Shown piece after piece: positions 13,546 to 23,000 of a stretch of DNA of 26,651 nt. Source of the stretch: Cellvibrionales bacterium UBA4495 (lineage in GTDB: Bacteria; Pseudomonadota; Gammaproteobacteria; Pseudomonadales; Porticoccaceae); assembly GCA_002388905.1 (NCBI GenBank), contig DGNJ01000124.1, positions 24,932 through 51,582 of the forward strand. Direction: 5' to 3'. Position numbers and translations under genes: made by a program. The first letter of the stretch is position 1. Each line of letters begins with the position of its first letter. The notes beneath the pieces are model-generated. The model saw only the letters and a list, made by a program, of their open reading frames with translations. It was not told the DNA's origin and did no database searches.

Positions 13546-14891
13546 GCGTAAAAGAGAGTGGCCAGGCCCAGGAAAGATAAAAAGCCGACCACGTCGGTGA
13601 CCGTGGTCAGCGCCATGCTGCCGGCCAGGGCCGGATCGATGCTCAGTTTCTTGAGCAGTACCGGCAGGGCCGCCCCGGCCAGGGCGGCGGTAACCAGGTT
13701 GATGGCCATGGCGGAGGCGATTATGACGCCGATGTGGTAATCAGAGAACCACCACGAGGCGATGGAGCCCATGACGATGGCCCAGAGCAGGGCATTCAGG
13801 GCCCCCACCGTGACTTCCTTACTGAGCAGCCAGCGCAGGTTGTCGCGGGTGATCTGGCCCAGGGCGATGCCGCGCACCACCACGGTCAGGGTCTGGTGAC
13901 CGGCGACACCGCCCATGTTGGCGACAATGGGCATGAGCACCGCCAGGGCCACCACTTTCTCGATGGTCTCGGAAAAGAGGTTGACCACGGAAGCGGCGAT
14001 AAGGGCGGCCACCAGGTTGACGGAGAGCCAGAGGGCGCGGCCCGGCGCCGCCCGGCGTACGGTGGTGAAGGTTTCCTCCTCGTCGCTGACACCGGCGAGG
14101 CCCAACAGGGAGTGATCGGCATCCTCGAGTATCACGTCCACCACGTCGTCGATGGTGATCCTGCCCAGCAATTTGCCGTGGTCGTCCACCACCGGCGCCG
14201 ACACCCAGTCGTGGCGCTCGAACAGGTGAGCCACTTCAGAGTCGGCCATCGACGCGGGGATGGCCTGGACATCGGTAATCATCACTTCCCGGACGGTGAT
14301 GTTGGGGCTGCTGGTGAGAATCTTGCGGATGGGCAGGATGCCCAGAAAGAGATCGGTCCGGTTGACCACAAAGAGGTTATCCGTGACTTCGGGTATCTGC
14401 TCGTGACGGCGCAGATAGCGCAACACCACCTCCATGGTCAGGTCGGGGCGCACGGTGATGGTGTCCGTGTTCATCAACCCGCCCGCGGTATCCTCCGGGT
14501 AGGGCAGGACGCTCTCGACCCGGTGCCGGTCTTGCTCGTCCATGGCCTGGAGGATTTCCGGGATGACCTGATCGGGCAGGTTCTGGAGGATATCGGCGAT
14601 ATCGTCCGCGTCCAGGTTCTCGAACAGCGATGCCACCTCGCTGCTCTCCATACCCTTGAGGAATTCCTGCTGGACCTGCTCGCTGAGCTCCCCGAGCACT
14701 TCCCCCTCGAACTCCTCGTCTACCAGCTCCCAGAGAATCTGCCGGGCCCGGGGCGGCGCCGACTCGATGTGGTGGGCGATATCGGGTATGGGCAAATTGT
14801 TGAGCATGTGCCCCAGGCGCTTTAAATCTGCGGGATCGATGACCTGGTCGATCCGCGACAGTAGTGAAAGCTGGCTTGCGTTTTTGGCCAC
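13542..14891 (-). CDS. mgtE: Magnesium transporter MgtE
   Basis: Inner-membrane Mg2+ channel gated by cytoplasmic Mg2+. Order: an N-terminal helical superhelix domain (MESSEVASLFENLDADDIADIL region), a pair of CBS domains (LPYPEDTAGGLM to RITIDDVVDVI) and five C-terminal membrane helices with VLMPIVANMGGVAGHQTLTV, the pore-lining signature. I place the start at GTG 14891 because AAGGAG (14898-14903) lies 6 nt upstream, giving a usual length of 449 residues. The frame can be extended to a GTG at 14933, but with no ribosome binding site. It is coupled to darP by a 4-bp overlap. No Mg2+-responsive leader is evident in the 117 bp upstream. Confidence 0.95.
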   Translation of the reverse strand: MAKNASQLSLLSRIDQVIDPADLKRLGHMLNNLPIPDIAHHIESAPPRARQILWELVDEEFEGEVLGELSEQVQQEFLKGMESSEVASLFENLDADDIADILQNLPDQVIPEILQAMDEQDRHRVESVLPYPEDTAGGLMNTDTITVRPDLTMEVVLRYLRRHEQIPEVTDNLFVVNRTDLFLGILPIRKILTSSPNITVREVMITDVQAIPASMADSEVAHLFERHDWVSAPVVDDHGKLLGRITIDDVVDVILEDADHSLLGLAGVSDEEETFTTVRRAAPGRALWLSVNLVAALIAASVVNLFSETIEKVVALAVLMPIVANMGGVAGHQTLTVVVRGIALGQITRDNLRWLLSKEVTVGALNALLWAIVMGSIASWWFSDYHIGVIIASAMAINLVTAALAGAALPVLLKKLSIDPALAGSMALTTVTDVVGFLSFLGLATLFYA

Positions 14892-15008
14892 CCATCTCTC
14901 CTTTAAAGCCGGTAACCGGGACACCGGTCCCACAGCCGGCGGGGCGCGGCATCCGGAAAAATACCTGAGAAAACTTCGAGCTAGTGTAATCGCAGAGTCT
15001 GACGGGGG

Positions 15009-15278
15009 CTACTGCTCCTCGCCGAATTTGTCGTTGATCAACGCCTGGATGGCATCGTGGGCCTTGCGTTCGTCGCGGCCGTCGAACAGGAATTCGAGGG
15101 TGGTGCCCTGGCTGGCCGCGAGCAGCATCAGGGACATGACGCTCTTGGCATCCACCAGTTTGCCGTTTTTCCCGGTGCGGATGGTACAGGCGAAATGGCC
15201 GGCGGTGGATGCCAGCTTGGCGGCTGCCCGGGCGTGGAGGCCCAGCTTGTTGGTTATTGTCATCTCTGTTTCGATCAT
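15009..15278 (-). CDS. ptsO: HPr-like phosphocarrier of the nitrogen PTS (NPr)
   Basis: An 89-residue phosphocarrier. LGLHARAA holds the phosphorylated H15, and S46 lies in AKSVMSLML. It passes phosphate between EI-Ntr and EIIA-Ntr, whose gene (ptsN) lies two genes upstream. The start ATG 15278 (MIETEMTITNKLGLHARAAA) matches the family N-terminus; the inner ATG at 15263 would remove the first strand. There is no good Shine-Dalgarno sequence. It lies 31 bp after rapZ, in the same order as E. coli rapZ-npr. Confidence 0.93.
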   Translation of the reverse strand: MIETEMTITNKLGLHARAAAKLASTAGHFACTIRTGKNGKLVDAKSVMSLMLLAASQGTTLEFLFDGRDERKAHDAIQALINDKFGEEQ

Positions 15279-15309
15279 TGGCACATAAAAGCCCGTGGCG
15301 ATGTGACTG

Positions 15310-16191
15310 TCAAGGCGAATCCAGTTCCCGGTGCCGCACCTGGATTTCCGGGGATTGCTCGCGGAAGTGGTCGTAAAGGCGGTCCACCAGGTAGACGGAG
15401 CGGTGCTGGCCGCCGGTGCAACCCACGGCAATGTTCAGGTAGCTGCGATTGGTGGCGGCAAAGCGCGGCAGCCACCGGGAAAGGAAGCCGATGAGGTCGG
15501 CGAGCATGGCGGCAACCTCGGTCTGGGACTCGAGGAATTCCACCACCGGCTGGTCGTGACCGGTGAAGTTGCGAAGCTCTTGTATCCAGTAGGGATTGGG
15601 CAGGCAGCGCACGTCGAAGACGTAGTCCGCGTCCACCGGAACGCCGTGCTTGTAGCCGAAGGAGTGGAAGACGATGGTCATGGCACCGCCGCTGTCCGGA
15701 ACCACCTGCTTGACGATCAGGTCGCGCAACTGGTGCAGGGTCATGTTGCTGGTGTCGATCTGCAGGTTGGCAATGGACGCAATGGGGTCCAGCACCTCGC
15801 GTTCCAGGGACAGGGCCTGCTTGAGATCCCGTTGTCGCGAACTCAGGGGGTGCCGGCGGCGTGTCTCGCTGTAGCGGCGGATGAGGATGGGGGTGCGGGC
15901 ATCAAAGAAGACCACTTCGCAGGAGACACCGGCACGCTCCAGGTGCTCGAGGGTTTCCGGGAACTCGTCGAGCTTGCCCATGAGGTTGCGGGCATCGATA
16001 CCGACGGCGAGGCGGTTGGCACCTTCCGGGTTATCCCTGAGTTGCTCTACCAGGGGGGGCAGGAGGCCGGCGGGCAGGTTGTCGATGCAGGTGAAGCCCA
16101 GGTCTTCCAGCACGTGCAGGGCGGTGCTCTTGCCGGAACCGGATCGCCCGCTGATGACGATCAGTCGCAGGGACTCCGATTCCACCGTCAT
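15310..16191 (-). CDS. rapZ: RNase adapter protein RapZ
   Basis: A 293-residue P-loop protein. GRSGSGKST (15-23) is the Walker A motif, VVFFDAR around residue 95 the Walker B-like strand, and the C-terminal domain has FSYGFKHG-type FHSFGYKHGVPVDADYVFDV and GCTGGQHRSVYLVDRL. In E. coli RapZ binds GlmY/GlmZ small RNAs and directs RNase E to control glucosamine-6-phosphate synthesis; whether those RNAs exist here is unknown. The start overlaps the ptsN stop by 4 bp (ATGA). Confidence 0.95.
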   Translation of the reverse strand: MTVESESLRLIVISGRSGSGKSTALHVLEDLGFTCIDNLPAGLLPPLVEQLRDNPEGANRLAVGIDARNLMGKLDEFPETLEHLERAGVSCEVVFFDARTPILIRRYSETRRRHPLSSRQRDLKQALSLEREVLDPIASIANLQIDTSNMTLHQLRDLIVKQVVPDSGGAMTIVFHSFGYKHGVPVDADYVFDVRCLPNPYWIQELRNFTGHDQPVVEFLESQTEVAAMLADLIGFLSRWLPRFAATNRSYLNIAVGCTGGQHRSVYLVDRLYDHFREQSPEIQVRHRELDSP

Positions 16192-16649
16192 GTGGGCTCC
16201 GCGGAAGTCGCCAGATCATAGAGTTCTTCGTCCGAGGTAGCCGCGCGCAGGCGTGCCCGGGTATCCGGGGATTCCAGGAGTTCGGCGATTGCCGACAGAG
16301 CCTGAAGGTGCTCATCGGTCTGCTCCTCGGGAACCACCAGGGCGAAGACAAGGTCCACGGGTTCGCCGTCGGTGGCGTCGAAATCAATGCTGTCGTTGAG
16401 CTTGAGTAAAACGCCGGTGATCTTGTTGCAGCCCGCCACCCGGCAATGGGGGATGGCGACCCCGGAACCGATACCCGTGGAGCCGAGCTTTTCCCGTTCG
16501 AGCAGCTTCTGGTAGATGGCATCGGTGTCGGTGGCGAAATCCTTGTCCTCGCTCAGGAACGATGCGAGATTTTCGAGGACCCGTTTCTTGCTAACCCCCG
16601 GCACATTGCAATAGGTATGGTCCGGTTCGAGTACGTCGGCGATTTTCAT
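16188..16649 (-). CDS. ptsN: PTS IIA-like nitrogen regulatory protein PtsN
   Basis: A 153-residue EIIA-Ntr protein, the terminal phosphoacceptor of the nitrogen PTS, which in other proteobacteria regulates potassium transport and nitrogen- or carbon-related genes. The active-site histidine is H68 in GSGVAIPHCR; RVLENLASFLS and VFALVVPEEQTDEHLQALS are also typical. It sits 9 bp after hpf and is coupled to rapZ by a 4-bp overlap. The start MKIADVLEP matches the family N-terminus. Confidence 0.95.
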   Translation of the reverse strand: MKIADVLEPDHTYCNVPGVSKKRVLENLASFLSEDKDFATDTDAIYQKLLEREKLGSTGIGSGVAIPHCRVAGCNKITGVLLKLNDSIDFDATDGEPVDLVFALVVPEEQTDEHLQALSAIAELLESPDTRARLRAATSDEELYDLATSAEPT

Positions 16650-16658
16650 GGCGGACTA

Positions 16659-16946
16659 TCAGTGCCCCCTCTGCTTTTCCTTGTGCTTGATCAGCTGCCG
16701 GTCCAGCTTGTCGGTGAGCGTATCAATGGCGGCGTAAAGATCCTCGTGAGTGGAATCGGCGAAAAATTCGCCCCCGCTGACGTGGACTGTGGCCTCGGCT
16801 TTCTGGACGAGCTTTTCCACGGAGAGGATGACGTTGGTGCTGGTGATCCCGTCGTGGTGGCGTTCGAGCCGGGAGAGCTTGTTGGTGACGTAATCGCGGA
16901 TGGCGTCGGTGATGTCCAGGTGATGTCCGCTGATGTTGAGTTGCAT
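16659..16946 (-). CDS. hpf: Short ribosome hibernation promoting factor HPF
   Basis: A 95-residue short-form HPF (YhbH), which binds the 30S subunit decoding site in stationary phase and promotes 100S dimers. MQLNISGHHLDITDAIRDYV and HVSGGEFFADSTHEDLYAAI are family signatures, and the basic C-terminus RQLIKHKEKQRGH fits rRNA contact. The length excludes the long HPF form. AAGGAGAG lies immediately upstream. It follows rpoN by 35 bp, as in E. coli. Confidence 0.94.
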   Translation of the reverse strand: MQLNISGHHLDITDAIRDYVTNKLSRLERHHDGITSTNVILSVEKLVQKAEATVHVSGGEFFADSTHEDLYAAIDTLTDKLDRQLIKHKEKQRGH

Positions 16947-16981
16947 GAAACTCTCCTTGGGCTGGGTATTTGATGAGGTTT

Positions 16982-18433
16982 TTAACAGGCGCCCTGCTTG
17001 AAGCGCTTGCGTTCACTGGAAGTCGGAATGCCCAGCCCCTCCCGGTATTTTGCCACGGTGCGGCGAGCGACCTGGATGCCTTTTTCGCTGAACAGGGCGG
17101 CTATCTTGTTGTCGCTGAGGGGCTTGGCGGGGCTTTCGCCGTCGATCATTTTCTTGAGCATGGCGCGGATGGCCGTCGACGAACACTCGCCGCCGGCGGC
17201 GGTACTGACGTGGCTTGAAAAGAAGTACTTGAGTTCGAAAACCCCCTGGGGGGTGGCCATATATTTCTGGGTTGTGACCCGCGAGATGGTTGATTCGTGC
17301 ATGTCGAGCCGCTCGGCGACATCGGCCAGGACCATGGGGCGCATGGCTTCGGGGCCCCTGTCGAGGAAACCGCGCTGCATTTCCACGATGCAACTGGCCA
17401 CCCGCAACAGGGTTTCGTTGCGGCTCTCGAGGCTGCGCAAAAACCAACGCGCTTCCTGGAGCTGGTTGCGCAGGAAGGTGTTATCGGCACTGTTGTCCGC
17501 CCGGCGCACCATGTCCGCATACTGTCGGTTGATGCAGATACGGGGTGCGATGTCGCCGTTGAGGGCAACCTCCCAGGTGCCGTCCTGCTTCTCCACGCGC
17601 ACGTCCGGGATCACGTACTCCACCTCGCCGGTGCTGATCTGGTCCCCCGGGTGCGGCGCCAGGGTCTGTATCAGGCGAATGGCGTCCTGCAGGGTGGCGT
17701 CGTCATAGCCGGTCCGGCGCCGTAATTGCCCCAGATCCCGTTCGGCCACCAGCGGCAGATGTTTGTCCACCAGCGCCAGGGCCTCCGTGCGCCAGGGGGT
17801 TTCCGCCGGCAGTTGCCGGAGCTGGATGGCGAGGGATTCACGCAGGTCGCGCGCACCGACGCCGGGGGGGTCGAATTGCTGTATGCGGTGCAGTACCGCC
17901 AGGACCTCGTCGGGCTCAACTTCATGATCGGCGAGTGCCTCGTGGATTTCCTCCACATCGGCGATCAGGAAGCCGTCCTCGTCGATGGCATCGATAAGGG
18001 TTGCGGCGATCAGCTCATCCACTTCGGACATGGGCGTCAGGTTGAGTTGCCACAGCAGGTGATCGTGAAGTGTGTCGGTTACCGTATGGAAGCTTTCGAA
18101 ATCCCGGCTATCGGTGTTGGGGGGCGGCGTGGGGCCCGCTGCGGGGGTGTAGATGTCGTCCCAGCGAGCGTCGACCGGGAGTTCGTCGGGGATGGGCTCT
18201 CCCTCTCCCCGTTCCTGCCAATCCCGTTCCTCGCCGGCGCCGGATGCGGGTTCCCGGGCATCCGCGCTCTGTTCGATTTCGTCGACAAGTTCGAGCAGGG
18301 GGTTGGAGTAGAGGGCTTGCTGGATTTCCTGTTGAAGGTCCAGGGACGAGAGCTGCAGGAGCTTGATGGCTTGTTGCAGCTGCGGCGTCATTGTCAGCTG
18401 CTGGCCAATTTTTAGTTGCAGGCTCTGTCTCAT
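16982..18433 (-). CDS. rpoN: RNA polymerase sigma-54 factor RpoN
   Basis: A 483-residue sigma factor for enhancer-dependent promoters. Region I is the Gln/Leu-rich [20 protein letters not shown] followed by [10 protein letters not shown]. An acidic linker (region II, about 45-105) is followed by the core-binding region. The helix-turn-helix is near [20 protein letters not shown], and the RpoN box is [10 protein letters not shown] near the C-terminus. The start ATG 18433 is fixed by the conserved region I; the open frame upstream has no family resemblance. There is no obvious ribosome binding site. Confidence 0.96.
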   Translation of the reverse strand: MRQSLQLKIGQQLTMTPQLQQAIKLLQLSSLDLQQEIQQALYSNPLLELVDEIEQSADAREPASGAGEERDWQERGEGEPIPDELPVDARWDDIYTPAAGPTPPPNTDSRDFESFHTVTDTLHDHLLWQLNLTPMSEVDELIAATLIDAIDEDGFLIADVEEIHEALADHEVEPDEVLAVLHRIQQFDPPGVGARDLRESLAIQLRQLPAETPWRTEALALVDKHLPLVAERDLGQLRRRTGYDDATLQDAIRLIQTLAPHPGDQISTGEVEYVIPDVRVEKQDGTWEVALNGDIAPRICINRQYADMVRRADNSADNTFLRNQLQEARWFLRSLESRNETLLRVASCIVEMQRGFLDRGPEAMRPMVLADVAERLDMHESTISRVTTQKYMATPQGVFELKYFFSSHVSTAAGGECSSTAIRAMLKKMIDGESPAKPLSDNKIAALFSEKGIQVARRTVAKYREGLGIPTSSERKRFKQGAC

Positions 18434-18473
18434 GAGGTAACGGTTAGTCGCATCGCGTAAAACACAATTACCG

Positions 18474-18503
18474 AGTTTAGCCCCTGGAGCCGGATTCAGG
18501 CAA
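18474..18503 (-). promoter_or_regulatory. Candidate promoter of rpoN
   Basis: In the 133-bp gap between lptB and rpoN, the minus strand reads TTGCCT (18498-18503), 18 bp, TAAACT (18474-18479). It is a modest sigma-70 match and would give rpoN-hpf-ptsN-rapZ-ptsO their own start in addition to read-through from lpt. Confidence 0.4.
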
Positions 18504-18566
18504 TCCCGGGAGTGAAAGCCAAGGCAAAAAATATGCCGTTTGCTCTGGCATTGTCCACAGGGAGCT

Positions 18567-19292
18567 TCAGAGGGTGAAATTCTCGCCCAGGTAGATTTCC
18601 CGGACCTTGGGGTCGGCCATGATCTGTTCGGCGTTGCCCTCGGCAATGACCCGGCCCTCGCCGACAATATAGGCTCGCTCGCAGATATCCAGGGTCTCGC
18701 GGACATTGTGATCGGTTATCAGAACACCGATGCCCTTGTCCCGCAGGTGGCGGATGATCATCTTGATGTCGTTAACGGAAATGGGGTCCACGCCGGCAAA
18801 GGGTTCGTCCAGCAGGATAAAGGCGGGCTCCGTGGCCAGGGCCCGGGCGATCTCCACTCGCCGGCGCTCGCCGCCGGACAGGCTCATGCCCACGGATTTG
18901 CGGATATGGGAGATATGGAATTCCTGGAGCAGTTGTTCGAGCCGATCCTTGCGCTGTTTCTTGTCGAGGTCCCGGCGGGTTTCCAGGATGGCGAGAATAT
19001 TGTCCTGCACCGACAGCTTGCGGAATACCGAAGCCTCCTGGGGCAGGTAGCCGATACCCCGTCGGGCGCGGCCGTGCATGGACAGGGAGGTGACTTCATG
19101 GTTGTCGATAAAGACCCGCCCGCCGTCCTGGCCCACCAGGCCCACGATCATGTAGAAACAGGTGGTCTTGCCTGCGCCGTTGGGACCCAGCAGGCCGACG
19201 ATCTGGCCACTGGTCACCTGCAGGGAAACATCGTTGATGACCGGCCGTTTCTTGTAGCGCTTGGCGAGATTCTCGACGCGCAATTGCGCCAT
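18567..19292 (-). CDS. lptB: LPS export ABC transporter ATPase LptB
   Basis: A 241-residue ABC ATPase that powers extraction of LPS from the inner membrane together with LptF/LptG. Walker A is GPNGAGKT (36-43), the signature LSGGERRR, Walker [15 protein letters not shown] and the H-loop [18 protein letters not shown] and the C-terminal [11 protein letters not shown] are LptB-specific. The start overlaps the lptA stop by one base (TAATG). LptF/LptG are not in the window, which is usual. Confidence 0.97.
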   Translation of the reverse strand: MAQLRVENLAKRYKKRPVINDVSLQVTSGQIVGLLGPNGAGKTTCFYMIVGLVGQDGGRVFIDNHEVTSLSMHGRARRGIGYLPQEASVFRKLSVQDNILAILETRRDLDKKQRKDRLEQLLQEFHISHIRKSVGMSLSGGERRRVEIARALATEPAFILLDEPFAGVDPISVNDIKMIIRHLRDKGIGVLITDHNVRETLDICERAYIVGEGRVIAEGNAEQIMADPKVREIYLGENFTL

Positions 19293-19804
19293 TACTGGAC
19301 CTCCTTTTGCTGGCTCGGGGGGATGACCATCCGGATTCGCTCCTTCCCCGAGGCGTCGCCCCGCGCTTTCACCACCTCTTCCTTGATGTCGTAGTCGATG
19401 CGGTCGCCGGTCAGGGTGGTGCCCTGCTGTTCCAGGCTGGCATCCTCGACCAGGTGTACCAGGTCGGTGGCGAGCATGTATTCGATGGTGCGGGCGCGGG
19501 CTACCACGGGTGGGTCCTCGGCGTTCGGTTTTTGCTCGTAGTAGGCGGGATCACCCACACAGACAATTCTCTCCACCTGGCGGTTGGCGGTGTAGACGGT
19601 GACCTTGTCGCCCTTGATCAGAATGCTGCCCTGCTCGATGGTGACATCGCCCTCGTAGACGGTAACGCCCTTTTTTTCCTCGCGCACGGCGGTGCGCGAC
19701 TCGATGTAGATGGGCTTCTCCCGGTCTTCGGGCAGGGCCCGGGCCCCGCCGGCCGCCAGGACTGCCAGGAGAACGGGAAGCCAGTGATAAGGCTTACGGA
19801 ACAT
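19292..19804 (-). CDS. lptA: LPS transport periplasmic protein LptA
   Basis: A 170-residue periplasmic bridge protein of the OstA-like fold. It has a signal peptide ([20 protein letters not shown], cleavage likely after ARA) followed by beta-jellyroll repeats: [42 protein letters not shown] and [18 protein letters not shown]. Its start lies inside the end of lptC (11-bp overlap). It connects LptC to LptD for LPS transit. Confidence 0.94.
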   Translation of the reverse strand: MFRKPYHWLPVLLAVLAAGGARALPEDREKPIYIESRTAVREEKKGVTVYEGDVTIEQGSILIKGDKVTVYTANRQVERIVCVGDPAYYEQKPNAEDPPVVARARTIEYMLATDLVHLVEDASLEQQGTTLTGDRIDYDIKEEVVKARGDASGKERIRMVIPPSQQKEVQ

Positions 19805-20360
19805 TGTGCCGGCCTCTTACGTTGGACAGCAGTCGATAGACTTCGGTGTCGAAATTGGCTTCCATGCCCGTGCCGGTGGTGACGCTGCCGGGCGACTCAA
19901 GGGCCACCTTTCGATCGGTGCGGGCGATATTGGTCTCGGGCAGGAAGAGCAGGCGCGACGTGCGCATCTCGTTGATGCCCCGTGGCTGCTCCTGCCAGGC
20001 GTAGACGTCGCCGGTCAGGACGACTTCGCCGCCGCGCTTCTCCGTGTGCGCTTCGTCGGCCCGCAGCCGCCAGGGCGGATTCGAGCCGTTGTCCCGGTAG
20101 GCCACCAGCAGGGGCTCCTCGAGTTCGAAGCGGTCGCCCTTGCTGAAATAGAGCCCCGTGCTGGCCTTGAGGGTATAGGCGCGCTCGCCGTCCTTGTCGT
20201 ACTTGGCGGTCAGGGTCTGGCGCATGTAGCTGTCGGCGGTGGGGATCTGCTCCACCCGGGTTCGTTTTTCACGCACGAAGATTTCCGGCGGAGAGTCCCA
20301 GAATACCACGAACACCGATGCCACGGTGAGGATGAGCAGGGTCATGAGGATGTTTTTCAT
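19794..20360 (-). CDS. lptC: LPS export system protein LptC
   Basis: A 188-residue bitopic inner-membrane protein, with one N-terminal membrane helix (MKNILMTLLILTVASVFVVF) and a periplasmic jellyroll domain (MRQTLTAKYDKDGERAYTLK, VVLTGDVYAWQ, FLPETNIARTDRKVALESPG). It receives LPS from LptBFG and passes it to LptA. Its ATG directly follows the kdsC stop with no gap, so translation is likely coupled. Confidence 0.94.
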   Translation of the reverse strand: MKNILMTLLILTVASVFVVFWDSPPEIFVREKRTRVEQIPTADSYMRQTLTAKYDKDGERAYTLKASTGLYFSKGDRFELEEPLLVAYRDNGSNPPWRLRADEAHTEKRGGEVVLTGDVYAWQEQPRGINEMRTSRLLFLPETNIARTDRKVALESPGSVTTGTGMEANFDTEVYRLLSNVRGRHNVP

Positions 20361-20885
20361 TTAACGGTAGCTCTCCAGTACCGGCGCCAGTTTGCCCTGG
20401 GCATCGAGAATGAACTCCGCCGCCTCCCGGACCGCGCCCTCGCCGCCCTTGCGGGTGGCCTGCCAGCGGGCATGACGGGCCACCTCGGGGTTGCAGTCGG
20501 CGACGGTCATGCCCAGCCCGACCCGGCGGATCACCGCCAGGTCGGGCAGGTCGTCGCCCATGTAGGCAATCTGTTCCATGGGCACCGGGTGCCCGGCGCG
20601 GAGTTCCTCCAGTGCCCTGAGCTTGTCCTCGCGTCCCTGTATTAACCGGTCGATGCCCAGTTCCCGGGCGCGCCGCTCCAGCAGTGGGGACGTGCGGCCG
20701 GTGATGATGCCCACCTCGATGCCCTGGCGCTGGAGCAGCTTGATACCGAGGCCGTCGTGAATATGGAAAGCCTTGAGTTCGTCGCCCCCGGCGCTGTAGT
20801 AGATCCGGCCGTCGCTGAGGACACCGTCAACGTCGAGCAGCAAAAGGCGGATATGGCGGGCGGCTTCGGAAGCGGACGGGGGCAT
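20361..20885 (-). CDS. kdsC: 3-deoxy-manno-octulosonate-8-phosphatase KdsC
   Basis: A 174-residue HAD-superfamily phosphatase without a cap domain, removing phosphate from Kdo-8-phosphate. Motif I is LLLLDVDGVLSDG (nucleophile D18, general acid D20), motif II IITGRTS, motif III K in REDKL, and motif IV MGDDLPDL. It starts 3 bp after the kdsD stop, so isomerase and phosphatase of Kdo synthesis are adjacent. Confidence 0.95.
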   Translation of the reverse strand: MPPSASEAARHIRLLLLDVDGVLSDGRIYYSAGGDELKAFHIHDGLGIKLLQRQGIEVGIITGRTSPLLERRARELGIDRLIQGREDKLRALEELRAGHPVPMEQIAYMGDDLPDLAVIRRVGLGMTVADCNPEVARHARWQATRKGGEGAVREAAEFILDAQGKLAPVLESYR

Positions 20886-20888
20886 GGC

Positions 20889-21860
20889 TCAGACGATCCC
20901 GGCGCGGAGAATATCGTGCATGTGAACCACGCCCACCGGGTGGCGGGCACCGTCCTCCACCACCAGGGCGGTGATCTTGCCGGTTTCCATGATACGCAGG
21001 GCCTCGGCGGCCAGGATGTCCGCGGACACGGCCTTGCCCTTTGGGGTCATCACCTCGCCCACGGTGGCGGTATTGATATCCACGCGCTGGTCCACTGCCC
21101 GGCGCAGGTCGCCGTCGGTGAAAACACCGAGCAGTTCGTCCTGGTCGGAAACCACGGTGGTCAGCCCGAAGCCCTTTTCCGTCATTTCCAGCAGCGCATT
21201 TCGCAAGAGCGTATCCCGGCCTACCCGGGGCACCTCGCCACCCCCGTGCATGATGTCGGAAACCCGCAGCAGGAGCTTGCGGCCCAGGGCGCCGCCGGGA
21301 TGGGAAAAGGCGAAATCCTCGGCGGTGAAGCCCCGGGCCTCCAGCAGGGCCACGGCCAGGGCGTCGCCCATGACCAGTGTGACCGTGGTGCTGGTGGTCG
21401 GCGCCAGGTCCAGGGGGCAGGCTTCCTTTTCGACACCGATATCCAGGCGCGCGTCGGCGGCTTTGGCCAGGGGCGAGTCCGGCTTGCCGGTCATGCTGAT
21501 CAGGGGGGCACCCTTGCGTTTGATCAGGGGCAGCAGTGTCACAACCTCGTTGGTGGCGCCGGAACTGGAGATGGCGATAACCACGTCGTCCTGGGTGATC
21601 ATGCCCAGGTCGCCATGGCTGGCCTCGGCCGGGTGGACAAAAAAAGCCGGCGAGCCGGTGCTTGCCAGGGTGGCGGCGATCTTGCGTCCCACGTGGCCGG
21701 ATTTGCCCATGCCGCTGACAATGGTGCGCCCCCTGCAGGCCAGGATCAGTTCGCAGGCGCGGCGGAAATCGTCGCCAATACGCCGCTCGAGGCTGGCCAC
21801 GGCTTCAGCCTCCAGTTGTATCGTCCTTCTTCCCGGTGTCAAAAAGTCGTAGTCGTTCAT
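20889..21860 (-). CDS. kdsD: Arabinose-5-phosphate isomerase KdsD
   Basis: A 323-residue enzyme converting ribulose-5-phosphate to arabinose-5-phosphate, the first step toward Kdo. The SIS domain (about 35-180) has GMGKSGHVGRKIAATLASTG, AEASHGDLGMI and ISSSGATNEV. Two CBS domains follow (about 205-323; VSDIMHGGGEVPRV and VGEVMTPKGKAV). It heads the kdsD-kdsC-lptC-lptA-lptB run on the minus strand, 52 bp downstream of the antiporter gene. Confidence 0.96.
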   Translation of the reverse strand: MNDYDFLTPGRRTIQLEAEAVASLERRIGDDFRRACELILACRGRTIVSGMGKSGHVGRKIAATLASTGSPAFFVHPAEASHGDLGMITQDDVVIAISSSGATNEVVTLLPLIKRKGAPLISMTGKPDSPLAKAADARLDIGVEKEACPLDLAPTTSTTVTLVMGDALAVALLEARGFTAEDFAFSHPGGALGRKLLLRVSDIMHGGGEVPRVGRDTLLRNALLEMTEKGFGLTTVVSDQDELLGVFTDGDLRRAVDQRVDINTATVGEVMTPKGKAVSADILAAEALRIMETGKITALVVEDGARHPVGVVHMHDILRAGIV

Positions 21861-21887
21861 GTCGCATCCAGCTTTCGATGGGGCACA

Positions 21888-21916
21888 AGTATAACGGTCG
21901 GAGGGTTCCCGGTCAG
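21888..21916 (-). promoter_or_regulatory. Candidate promoter of kdsD-lpt operon
   Basis: On the minus strand CTGACC (21911-21916), 17 bp, TATACT (21888-21893). The -10 matches the consensus at 5 of 6 positions and the -35 at 4 of 6, overlapping the last codons of the antiporter gene. It would give about 20 nt of leader. Confidence 0.5.
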
Positions 21917-22911
21917 CCTCCGTTTCCTGCGCCCTGGCCGGTTATTGCCAGCAGTCCGTAGTAGGCGATGTAGCCGGCCAGCAGGACGGCGCCGGCGCCC
22001 CGTGAAATGGTGTGTCCGGGCCGATGTGGGCGCCGGGCCAGGAGCACGGCGCCGAAGAGCAGTACGGTGAGCAGGGCAAGCATGGCAAAATCCCGGGTAA
22101 GGACAGCGGGCGCCAGCTCCAGCGGCGCGATGGCGCCGGCCACCGGCATGACTGCAAGCAGGTTGAATAAGTTGGAGCCGAAGATGTTGCCCACGGCGAT
22201 ATCATGATGGCCCTTGGCGGCACTCATTAAAGAGGCCGCCAGTTCGGGCAGGCTGGTACCCACTGCCACCAGTGTCAGGCCGATGACCAGTTGACTGACG
22301 CCGGCCTCCCGGGCGATGACGCCGGCGCTCCAGACCAGGGCCTCGGCGCCGGCAAGCATGGCGGCCAGGCCAACGGCGAACCAGAACAGGCCCCCGGCCA
22401 GTGTCAGTTGCGGAATGGCGCCGCTGCCGGCGAGGGCCGCTTCCGGCGGGTGCGTCTTCTTCAGGCGCAGGGTCAGCCACAACAGGCAGGGCAGCGCCAT
22501 GAGCATGACCAGGCTCTCTGACCTCCCCAGGGTTGTGTCCGCCAGGCACAGGCCGGCGCCGGCGGTGACCGCCAGCAGCAGGGGCCCCTCGTGGACGAGC
22601 AGGTGGCGCTGGGTGGGCAGGGGGGCGATCAGCGCCGTGACGCCCAGGACCAGGCCGATATTGGCGAGGTTCGAACCCAGGGCGTTGCCCACCGCCAACT
22701 CCCCGACCCCGCGCAGCGAGGCATCGATCGCGACAATGATTTCCGGTGCCGATGTGCCCACCGAAACGAATGTCAGGCCGATGACCAGCCGGGATACGCC
22801 CAGGTTGCGAGCGGTGCCGGCGCTGCCGTGGACGAATTTGTCGGCGCCCCAGACCAGGCCCGCCAGACCCAGGAGCAGGGCTGCGATTGCCGGTAAAATG
22901 TCGCTATTCAT
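21913..22911 (-). CDS. yrbG: Calcium/sodium antiporter of the CaCA family (YrbG-like)
   Basis: A 332-residue membrane protein with two homologous halves of about five helices each. The paired alpha-repeats VSVGTSAPEIIVAIDAS...GNALGSNLANIGLVLG and VAVGTSLPELAASLMSA...GNIFGSNLFNLLAVMP carry the conserved ion-binding glutamates (APE, LPE) and GSN motifs. The start ATG 22911 (MNSDILPAIAALLLGLAG) is chosen because the long upstream extension of the frame has no membrane character. It is divergent from mlaC and upstream of kdsD, as in E. coli. Ion preference cannot be read from sequence. Confidence 0.93.
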   Translation of the reverse strand: MNSDILPAIAALLLGLAGLVWGADKFVHGSAGTARNLGVSRLVIGLTFVSVGTSAPEIIVAIDASLRGVGELAVGNALGSNLANIGLVLGVTALIAPLPTQRHLLVHEGPLLLAVTAGAGLCLADTTLGRSESLVMLMALPCLLWLTLRLKKTHPPEAALAGSGAIPQLTLAGGLFWFAVGLAAMLAGAEALVWSAGVIAREAGVSQLVIGLTLVAVGTSLPELAASLMSAAKGHHDIAVGNIFGSNLFNLLAVMPVAGAIAPLELAPAVLTRDFAMLALLTVLLFGAVLLARRPHRPGHTISRGAGAVLLAGYIAYYGLLAITGQGAGNGG

Positions 22912-23000
22912 AGGGATACAATGCCGCCGCACGGCGCCCGGGCGCGATTGCACCCCGCAGTGCCCTCCGGCGACCAGAGGTTCCTCAAAAAAGGGGGGAA

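Noticed and set aside
13734..14825. 363-residue plus-strand open frame opposite mgtE
   Set aside because: Asp/His/Gly-rich shadow of mgtE without family resemblance.
14892..14933. Longer mgtE start at GTG 14933
   Set aside because: No ribosome binding site there, whereas GTG 14891 has AAGGAG 6 nt upstream and gives the usual family length.
18434..18566. Sigma-54 autoregulatory promoter upstream of rpoN
   Set aside because: No GG and GC pair at the required 10-bp spacing; the TTGGC and TTGCC elements seen are too far apart.
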